NCBI RefSeq assembly: GCF_000306115.2
Contig: NZ_AKWX02000007.1
Span: 806,001-870,000, forward strand
DNA length: 64,000 nt
Source: Leptospira wolffii serovar Khorat str. Khorat-H2
GTDB lineage: Bacteria > Spirochaetota > Leptospiria > Leptospirales > Leptospiraceae
Direction: 5' to 3'
Positions 57,798 to 64,000 of the stretch are shown piece by piece. Within the stretch, counting starts at the first letter, position 1. The number at the start of each line of letters is the position of its first letter. Made by a program: the position numbers and the translations under genes. Below the pieces are notes generated by a model. That model was given only the letters and a program-made list of their open reading frames with translations. It did not search any database and was not told the DNA's origin.

Positions 57798-59441
57798 ATG
57801 CGAAATCCGTTTTTCCCACTCTCTATTTTGGCTTATATCGCACTTTTACTCTTCGGTTTGGGAAGCTTTCCCCTCATCGATTGGGATGAGAATATCTACG
57901 GGGCTATTTCGAAGGGAATGTTCCAATCCGGAGAATACTTCCGGATGCAAGTGAACGGTCAGACTTTCGGAGAAAAACCTCCCTTGTTTTTTTGGATCGC
58001 AAACGGATTCTATAAGATCTTGGGGATTTCGGAAATCTCCACAAGACTTCCTTCGGTTCTGAGCGGACTCATTTCTTTCTTCGTTTTGGTCCGCTTCGGT
58101 TCTTATCTTCGCAACCGAAATTTCGGATTCGTCTGGGCTGGGATCTACGCTTCTTCCCTGCTCCCCTTAGTACTTGCGAGAACCGCGTATATAGATCATC
58201 TATTCAATACTCTCATTCTTATTTCCGTTCTCAGTTTTTATCTGTATAGCGAAAGAGAAGAGCAAAACTTCCGAACGAGGATTGTCTGGGCGGTCGGTGC
58301 CGCATTCTTCGGGAGTCTGGCGGTTCTAACGAAAGGTCCTTTGGGACTCGGGATCCCGATTCTAATCTTTGTGGGAAATCGAATCTGGGAAAGAAGGTTT
58401 CGATTCCATTTTTCGGATGCTCTTGTTTTTGCGGGAGTTTGCTTGGTCGTTCTTTCCTTTTACTACCTGACGAATTTTCTTATCTACGGAGATGAATTCC
58501 TGGTTCAATTCTTCGATTTCCAGAAGAAGTTACTGACCCAATCCCTGGAATCGCATACGGGTCCCTTTTATTATCATTTCATTGTGGCCTTCATCGGATT
58601 TTTCCCGTGGACGGTCTTTCTATTTTACCTACCCAAGAATATTCAGATTTTTAAATCTAAGGAAACTGCAAAAATCTCCCGCTACTTTCTCATCTGGATA
58701 CTTTCGGTTTTACTTATCTTCTCCGTTGTCAAAACCAAATTGCCTCATTATTCCTCTTCGATCTATGTCGGTTTCGCTTTTTTCGCGGCCTTGCTATGGG
58801 AAGAAAGGAAAACCGAATTAGGCAAAGCGTTTGGATTCGTATTCCTTGGGATCGGATTGGTATTCGGATTATTATTTGCCGGCCTCCCTTGGATCCTGTT
58901 ACAGGTCGCATCCAATTTCGGAGTTTCCCCTTCAGACCTCCCCGAATTTTCGGCCTGGGATTCTATCCCCGGACTCTTGTTGGTTTTAGGAATCACGATT
59001 TCCTTTTATTACCTAATCGACGATAAAAGGAAAGGCTCGGTGAATTTCCTAATTTCCGGGGTATTCGGTATGCTTTTGTTTATCGCAAGTCTCTCGGCGA
59101 TTTTAGTTCCTAAGGTGCTTCATTTTTTACAAGACGGAACCTTGAGACTCTTCGATTCGGCGTCTTCTTCCGGAAATAAGATCGTATTTTACAAATATCT
59201 TTCCTTTTATCCCATGTTTTATCGGGAAGATAGAATCCATATAGTAGGAAGCTATAAATTCAAGGACGAGTCGGAACTATTCAAATCCACAGAGAAACTT
59301 TCCATTATCTGCAATGAAAACAGTCTATTGGAATTGGTTCTCTCTTATCCGGATCGCAAATTCGAAACAGTTTCCAAGGAGAATACGGTAATTCTTATCA
59401 AATCCGAGCCCAAGCTCGGATCCGGTTCGGATCAGCGATAA
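57798..59441 (+). CDS. GT39/ArnT-type membrane glycosyltransferase
   Basis: The 547-residue protein has about twelve membrane helices and the ArnT/PMT marks: an early DWDENIYGAISKGM with the acidic motif in the first periplasmic loop, FGEKPPLFFWIANG, and ARTAYIDHLFN. These enzymes transfer a sugar from a polyprenyl-phosphate donor to lipid A, proteins or glycans on the outer face of the inner membrane. The overlapping convergent GT2 enzyme is of the type that makes such lipid-linked donors, so the two may work in one pathway (inference). Substrates are unknown. Confidence 0.85.
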   Translation: MRNPFFPLSILAYIALLLFGLGSFPLIDWDENIYGAISKGMFQSGEYFRMQVNGQTFGEKPPLFFWIANGFYKILGISEISTRLPSVLSGLISFFVLVRFGSYLRNRNFGFVWAGIYASSLLPLVLARTAYIDHLFNTLILISVLSFYLYSEREEQNFRTRIVWAVGAAFFGSLAVLTKGPLGLGIPILIFVGNRIWERRFRFHFSDALVFAGVCLVVLSFYYLTNFLIYGDEFLVQFFDFQKKLLTQSLESHTGPFYYHFIVAFIGFFPWTVFLFYLPKNIQIFKSKETAKISRYFLIWILSVLLIFSVVKTKLPHYSSSIYVGFAFFAALLWEERKTELGKAFGFVFLGIGLVFGLLFAGLPWILLQVASNFGVSPSDLPEFSAWDSIPGLLLVLGITISFYYLIDDKRKGSVNFLISGVFGMLLFIASLSAILVPKVLHFLQDGTLRLFDSASSSGNKIVFYKYLSFYPMFYREDRIHIVGSYKFKDESELFKSTEKLSIICNENSLLELVLSYPDRKFETVSKENTVILIKSEPKLGSGSDQR

Positions 59442-60421
59442 GAGACCGGATCGGAGAATATCTTAGAATATTGCTTTCCGCTATTTCTGCTTTCGAAGCG
59501 CAATAGAGAATGTTCGAAATTCGTTCTTTGGATTTTGGCGACAGTATGAAGAATAAGACCTATACTGATCTGGATCCAGGATAAAACAACTAGGCCTGTC
59601 GCTAGGATCGCCAAAGGAACATGATATACGTATCTAAAACGGATATAATCCACAATTGCCGGATAACCGGCCAAAAGCGCAAGTCCGGCAGTCACCACGG
59701 AAAAGAACCCGAAGAATTGCATCGGTTTGTAATCCTTGAAGATCCATAAGATATGTTTGAGAACCCGGTATCCGTCCCGAATCGTATTCAATTTGGAAAA
59801 ACTACCTTGGGGCCTATCCTTATAAGCGATCGGAATTTCTCCGATGCGGAATCTCTTATCCAAAGCGTGTAGGGTCATTTCGATTTCCAGCTCGAAACCG
59901 GAAGCAAGCACGGGGTAGTTCTTTACGAATTTACGAGAGAATACCCTATAACCGCTCATGGGATCCCTCAGTTTGGAACCGAATAGAAAATTGATCAGGC
60001 TAAGGACCAATCGATTCCCTGTGGAATGGAAGGGACGCTTATTCTCCTTGCCGTATCTTCCGTTACTCAATCTGTCACCTACTAGCATATCCAGGCTTTT
60101 CCTTTCTCTCTCCGCAAGTAAGGCGTGGATTTCTTCGGCGGGGTAGGTAAGATCCGCATCCGACATGATATATATGTCCGCATCGGTTTCGTAAAACGCC
60201 GTCCGAACCGCATTCGCTTTTCCCGGGCGAGGCTCGTGTAAAACCGTCCCTGTTATTTTATATTCTTCTAATGTCTTCTTTGCGATCTCGAAGGTTTTGT
60301 CCGAGGATCGATTGTCTACGATCACGAACACCGCTTGAGGCAATTCTCGAAAAAAGGAAAGAATCGTCTTTTCTATGGTCAATTCTTCATTATAGGCTGG
60401 TAGTACGACGGCGATTTTCAT
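59432..60421 (-). CDS. GT2 polyprenyl-phosphate sugar synthase-like glycosyltransferase
   Basis: The 329-residue enzyme starts KIAVVLPAYNEELTIEKTI, with the DXD-type SDADLTY, the RNEAxx-like SGYRVFSRKFV segment typical of DPM1/ArnC relatives, and two membrane helices at the C-terminus (about 235-255 and 265-290). Such proteins load a sugar onto polyprenyl phosphate on the cytoplasmic side. The ATG at 60421 with GGAAG upstream is used; an in-frame GTG/ATG to 60463 would add 14 residues. Its 3' end overlaps the GT39 gene by 10 bp in convergent orientation. Confidence 0.83.
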   Translation of the reverse strand: MKIAVVLPAYNEELTIEKTILSFFRELPQAVFVIVDNRSSDKTFEIAKKTLEEYKITGTVLHEPRPGKANAVRTAFYETDADIYIMSDADLTYPAEEIHALLAERERKSLDMLVGDRLSNGRYGKENKRPFHSTGNRLVLSLINFLFGSKLRDPMSGYRVFSRKFVKNYPVLASGFELEIEMTLHALDKRFRIGEIPIAYKDRPQGSFSKLNTIRDGYRVLKHILWIFKDYKPMQFFGFFSVVTAGLALLAGYPAIVDYIRFRYVYHVPLAILATGLVVLSWIQISIGLILHTVAKIQRTNFEHSLLRFESRNSGKQYSKIFSDPVSYR

Positions 60422-60588
60422 CTTCTTCCGGTTTGAAAGTGTGTAGAAGATTGTAACTTCCAATTCATCCCGGGATTGTTACAGAAGGATGAAATCCGTT
60501 CTCTCGAAATTTTTCGTATAGAAGTTGTAATATTCACTTTGGCGAATTCTTGTTTTCACTCGAACCTCGAGGATAGACTGGGAAAAGA

Positions 60589-61680
60589 ATGTGGAAAAAA
60601 AGAGCCATTCTATCCGCCATCGGAATTCTAGGCGTAGCACTTGCGTTCAATCTAATCACTTGGATCCTATTGAGAGCCGAGCCGGACCTGACTCGCACAG
60701 AAAAGGACATACTGAAATTCGGAAATCCGTATGCCAGATCGACCGGCTTACGTTGGCTGAAAGCGGGTATGCATCTCCATACCAACCGGACTTGGTTCAC
60801 TCCCGGCAGAAATTCTCCGGAGGAAATCGAAACGGCTTATTCCTCCAATGGATACCAGATTTTAGGTTTTACGGATTACGAAAGAATCACCAAAACAGAA
60901 CACCCACAGCTCTTGCAAATCGACGGTTACGAATGGGGAATGAACCTGAGAAAAAGGCATCTCTCCGTTTTCGGGTCGGAGTCTCCGAAATACGATTTGT
61001 TTCCATTCTATGCGGATCAGAAAAACCTGCAATGGCTGATCGATACCATCAGGAACGAGAACGGATTTATTGTAGTCAATCATCCCAATTTAAACGACGC
61101 ATTTCCTTTGGAATCCCTCTCCCAATTAAAAAATTATAATGCGATAGAAGTTTTCAGTCCCTTCGGAGACATTCCCAAATTTTGGGACAAGTTGCTCACA
61201 ATGGGAATTCCTTCCTTTTGTATGGCCTCGGACGATTTGCATTATCTTCCCAGGGAGGAATATTTACGAACCCGAACCTCGGGAATCCCGAACTGGAGAG
61301 ATCTAAGCTCCGAGATCTACCAGCAGGACGGAGAATCTCTCATGAGGTATATACTCGTAAATGCGGACGCAAAAACCGAGCCGGAAATTTTACGCTCCTT
61401 ATCGGAGGGCAATTATCTTTGCATTCGCAAGATGGCGAGGACCTTGGACGACCCGAAAATCAGGGATTTGGGCAAAAAAAAGAACGGGGAGATTTTCTAC
61501 GAATTCGAGGACACTCCCATGACTGTGGATTTCGTAGGGCCGAATTCGGAAATCCTCGCAAGGACTTCCTTCCAAAAGAAGGGAAGCTATCTTATGAAAC
61601 CGAGCGATAAATATGTGAGAGTCCAGGCGGTGTTTCCTACGGCGGTTCTACTAAGTAATCCTTTCTTCAGCTTGCCCTGA
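60589..61680 (+). CDS. Membrane-anchored PHP-domain phosphoesterase-like protein
   Basis: The 363-residue protein has an uncleaved N-terminal membrane helix (about 6-27) followed by a PHP-fold domain: GMHLHTNRTWFTP (first HxH metal site), ILGFTDYERIT where TDH is expected but Asp-Tyr is seen, NGFIVVNHPNL (third site), and CMASDDLHYLP (last Asp/His). The changed second motif may lower activity. PHP domains hydrolyse phosphoesters; the anchor suggests a periplasmic substrate. The last ~90 residues form a separate beta-rich region. It has no clear operon partner. Confidence 0.72.
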   Translation: MWKKRAILSAIGILGVALAFNLITWILLRAEPDLTRTEKDILKFGNPYARSTGLRWLKAGMHLHTNRTWFTPGRNSPEEIETAYSSNGYQILGFTDYERITKTEHPQLLQIDGYEWGMNLRKRHLSVFGSESPKYDLFPFYADQKNLQWLIDTIRNENGFIVVNHPNLNDAFPLESLSQLKNYNAIEVFSPFGDIPKFWDKLLTMGIPSFCMASDDLHYLPREEYLRTRTSGIPNWRDLSSEIYQQDGESLMRYILVNADAKTEPEILRSLSEGNYLCIRKMARTLDDPKIRDLGKKKNGEIFYEFEDTPMTVDFVGPNSEILARTSFQKKGSYLMKPSDKYVRVQAVFPTAVLLSNPFFSLP

Positions 61681-61768
61681 TTCGTTCTCTGCCGATTCGA
61701 AAAGGTCAACCTGCTCGATCTCTTTTTTTATTGACATTTTTCCGGGAATCATAGTCAGAATAGATGGT

Positions 61769-62194
61769 ATGACCCGCAGGGCGAAACAATCGATCGGTTT
61801 GTTCATAGGAATCGGATTCCTATTACAACTCGTTTGCGTCTCCTTCGCCCAAGTTTCCGGAAATTGCCCTATTTTGATCTCCTCTCAGGAAAAGAAATCG
61901 GAGGCATCGGAACTTCCTCCTTGTCATCACAATACATCCTCGGAAAAGCAAACTTCTGATTCTTCCGACCAAAAGGAGAATTGCTGCAGCAAGGATGCCC
62001 AGGTTTCCGTTTCCGAATTAAGCCAGAGCTTAGATTGGAAAAAATTAGGAATCCAGAAGGTTCTAGTGGATTGGTTTATTCCCTCCGAGAATCCGACTGT
62101 ATTTTCCCTAAGCAATAAGGAGTTCGGTTTTCTCCTAGCCTTTCTACCTTCTTCTCCGCAAGAACAAAGCGTACTCCAAGTATTTTTGATTTAA
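61769..62194 (+). CDS. Small secreted cysteine/histidine-rich protein at the head of a metal efflux operon
   Basis: The 141-residue protein has a signal peptide (cleavage near AQVSG, residue 28), then a polar linker with potential metal ligands: NCPIL, PPCHHNTSS and ENCCSKDAQ. The C-terminal part has a hydrophobic segment (FGFLLAFLPSS). I do not recognise the family; position and ligands suggest copper or silver binding. A TTGACA at 61731 might be a -35 box but its -10 partner is poor. The TolC-type gene follows after 42 bp. Confidence 0.6.
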   Translation: MTRRAKQSIGLFIGIGFLLQLVCVSFAQVSGNCPILISSQEKKSEASELPPCHHNTSSEKQTSDSSDQKENCCSKDAQVSVSELSQSLDWKKLGIQKVLVDWFIPSENPTVFSLSNKEFGFLLAFLPSSPQEQSVLQVFLI

Positions 62195-62236
62195 GATTCT
62201 CATCTTCTTCTCTTCGTAAATTTTTAGGAGGAAGAT

Positions 62237-63625
62237 ATGAATCGCGCATTCATCGTCTCATTCATTATAATATTCTCATTTTCCCTTTCGGCCAAGGCCG
62301 AGAAAAAAGACCTAGAAGAGATTCTAGGAATACTAGCTACGGAACATCCCGAATCCAAATCCTTGGCGGGACTTTCCCAGGCTCATAAATCCCATTCGGA
62401 GGCGGCAGGTATCCTTCCGGATCCGAAAATCGGATTCGCTTATAGGAATTATCCCACTCGAAACGGATATTCACTAAATGGAGATCGTGCCCTGGATACT
62501 CCCACCATGACCGGGGTGGAGCTTTCCATTTCCCAAGAGTTTCCATTTCCGGGAAAACTAGGAACGGAGAAAAGAATCTCCAAACTCATGCAAAACGAAG
62601 CCTCTTTCGCATATATGTCGGGGGTAAATAGAATTCTTGGAGAATTCTTTTCTAAATTAAATCGCTACCAGCATTCGGAAAAGAAAAAGGCCATTAACGA
62701 TAAGATCCTAGTCGTTCTAGGCGCCCAAAAATCCATTAGCGAAAGTTCCTACGCTTACGGAGGAAACACTCTCTCAGGCGTTCTGAAATCCGCCGTGGCA
62801 AAAACGGAAGCCGCAGAAAAGGAGACGGAGTATTCTACCCAACTCAAGGACCTAAGGTCCCAATTGGAATATTACCAAATCTCCAATAAGCTTTCTTTCC
62901 AAGAGATCCGCGAATTGGAATTGGATTCTTTCCTGGACAAGAAATTCGAGGAACTGGAGAATTTGGTCGGCTCCGAAGCGAAATTAGTCGAAGAAAGTCC
63001 AGAGTACAAGATCCAAACCGAAGAGGAAAAACGACTTAAGGAACAGGCCAAATTGGCGAAATATTCCCTGGCTCCCCAAACGGAAGTATTCTTTTCCTAC
63101 ATGAAGAGAAGATCCCAGACCTACGCTCTGGACCAAGGCCCCCTGAATTACGGACTCATGGATAGTACGGAATATAGAGGAGATCTATTCAGTTTGGGCA
63201 TGAACATGCGAGTGCCGTTCTGGTCCGCCTTCAAATGGAATTCCATCACCGGAGAAAGCGAACACCTTGCGGAAGTAGGAAAAGACTCCGTAGAAAAGAC
63301 AAGAATCCAAATGCGTTCCGAGTTGAATCGTAGCCTATCCCTGGCGAAAGGAACGATGGATCAGATCCGTCTTGTGGAAAAAAGACTCATCCCTGAATTG
63401 GAGCGCTCCGCAAGAGCCGGTTCCTACCAATATGCGGCGGAAAAATCCACGGTCCAAGACAGTCTGCTCGCGCAAACTGAGATTCTAAACGCTAAAATAA
63501 GATTGGAGGATTTGAAGGAACGTAAGAACGAATCCGTTCTGAACGCCTTGAAACTTTTAAGCCTTATCTATAAAGAGAACGAAATTCCAAACCACGATAA
63601 ACACAATACGGGAGATAAAAAATGA
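62237..63625 (+). CDS. TolC-family outer membrane efflux protein (CusC-like)
   Basis: The 462-residue protein has a signal peptide (ending SAKA) and the long helical hairpins of TolC-type channels, with two internal repeats. Marks include GVELSISQEFPFPGKLG near the first strand, FSLGMNMRVPFWSAFKW in the second half and the final helix with ILNAKIRLEDLKERKN. It forms the outer membrane exit duct of heavy-metal or drug efflux systems. A GGAGGA site lies 5 bases before the ATG, and its stop overlaps the next gene's start (ATGA). Confidence 0.87.
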   Translation: MNRAFIVSFIIIFSFSLSAKAEKKDLEEILGILATEHPESKSLAGLSQAHKSHSEAAGILPDPKIGFAYRNYPTRNGYSLNGDRALDTPTMTGVELSISQEFPFPGKLGTEKRISKLMQNEASFAYMSGVNRILGEFFSKLNRYQHSEKKKAINDKILVVLGAQKSISESSYAYGGNTLSGVLKSAVAKTEAAEKETEYSTQLKDLRSQLEYYQISNKLSFQEIRELELDSFLDKKFEELENLVGSEAKLVEESPEYKIQTEEEKRLKEQAKLAKYSLAPQTEVFFSYMKRRSQTYALDQGPLNYGLMDSTEYRGDLFSLGMNMRVPFWSAFKWNSITGESEHLAEVGKDSVEKTRIQMRSELNRSLSLAKGTMDQIRLVEKRLIPELERSARAGSYQYAAEKSTVQDSLLAQTEILNAKIRLEDLKERKNESVLNALKLLSLIYKENEIPNHDKHNTGDKK

Positions 63626-64000
63626 AATTAGCTCTTTTCCATCTTATACTTATCCTATCCATCGTTCTTTCCTTGCCGGTTTTCGCCCACGAGGGAAAGG
63701 AAACCTTCGTATTGAAAGAAGTCTCTAAGATCCACTCCGAGATCTTCGCCGAAAAACCGGGACCATTGGATACCAAGAAACTCTCCGACTTACTTAAGAA
63801 AGAAGCGGACAGTAAGAAAGACACCGAAGCATTTCGCAAAGCCGCTCCCATTGCGGAAGAGCTAGGGCGCACAAATGAATTGGATAAGAAGAGGGAACTC
63901 TTCCAAAAGCTTTCCGAGGCATTGGAACCTATCTTAGGGCATCATGATAAATCAGGAGTTTCCTTATTCTATTGTCCTATGCTGAAAAAGAAATGGCTCG
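63622..64000 (+). CDS. Secreted protein with DUF3347-like metal-binding motif, 3' end cut by window
   Basis: The visible 126 residues start with a signal peptide (MKLALFHLILILSIVLS, cleavage near FAHEG) and a helical region, then FYCPMLKKKWL near the window end. That YCPM motif is found in DUF3347-type domains and CusB-linked proteins that bind copper. The gene continues beyond the window, so whether it is a short copper-binding protein or a membrane fusion protein is open. It overlaps the TolC gene by 4 bp, giving translational coupling. Confidence 0.65.
   Translation, partial: MKLALFHLILILSIVLSLPVFAHEGKETFVLKEVSKIHSEIFAEKPGPLDTKKLSDLLKKEADSKKDTEAFRKAAPIAEELGRTNELDKKRELFQKLSEALEPILGHHDKSGVSLFYCPMLKKKWL

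Noticed and set aside
61731..61761. Sigma-70 promoter (TTGACA with CAGAAT)
   Set aside because: The spacer would be 19 bases and the -10 box matches in four of six positions, so I mention it only within the gene entry.

Overview
The window reads as chromosomal DNA of a Leptospira species. Evidence: spirochaete-type FlaB flagellin, many signal-II lipoproteins with loose spirochaetal lipoboxes, a stress/signalling set rich in SpoIIE-type phosphatases and STAS proteins, and family members such as the 914-residue biotin carboxylase that match my memory of this genus. GC looks moderate by eye, which would fit the intermediate (P2) clade better than L. biflexa; that placement is inference. I see no insertion sequence, prophage, CRISPR array or rRNA. 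One tRNA is present.

Layout. 1-5.9 kb: a VWA/CoxE-like protein (cut at its 5' end), a b561-like membrane protein with YceI, a SprT-like metalloprotease overlapping a UvrD/PcrA helicase, SlyD, and a small unknown. 6-12.2 kb: a membrane-anchored SpoIIE phosphatase, FadH-type dienoyl-CoA reductase and leuA. 12.3-17.8 kb: VOC protein, queuosine precursor transporter, GH18 protein, Sua5, and an SppA (S49) gene broken by a frameshift. 17.9-26.1 kb: uvrA, an acyl-CoA dehydrogenase-like protein, a CDF zinc exporter, an OmpA-domain coiled-coil protein, mgtE and a lipoprotein. 26.1-31.4 kb: a MASE3 histidine kinase with its response regulator, a lipoprotein homologous to cholesterol-dependent cytolysins, and fbp. 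31.5-37.3 kb: small unknowns, then the macromolecular synthesis block rpsU-yqeY-dnaG-rpoD. 37.4-47.1 kb: glpD, tyrS, a polysaccharide deacetylase, and a minus-strand run of unknown gene, def, RND pump and two small lipoproteins, preceded by tRNA-Ala(GGC). 47.2-50.6 kb: a partner-switch signalling module (coiled-coil protein; GAF-PP2C-HATPase fusion; STAS). 50.8-55.3 kb: an acyl-CoA carboxylase pair ending in a strong terminator. 55.3-57.7 kb: ispH and flaB with a structured leader. 57.8-61.7 kb: two glycosyltransferases and a PHP-domain protein. 61.8-64 kb: the start of a heavy-metal (probably copper) efflux operon.

Most genes are housekeeping and intact. The strongest items for a second look are the cytolysin-like lipoprotein at 28.3-30.0 kb (pore-forming core kept, cholesterol-binding undecapeptide absent), the flaB leader with a possible CsrA hairpin plus a second hairpin, a hairpin that would hide the ribosome binding site of the SpoIIE phosphatase, the frameshifted sppA, a 47-residue lipoprotein sharing a CxxPQAFL-like start with its neighbour, and a GC-rich non-coding stretch upstream of flaB.
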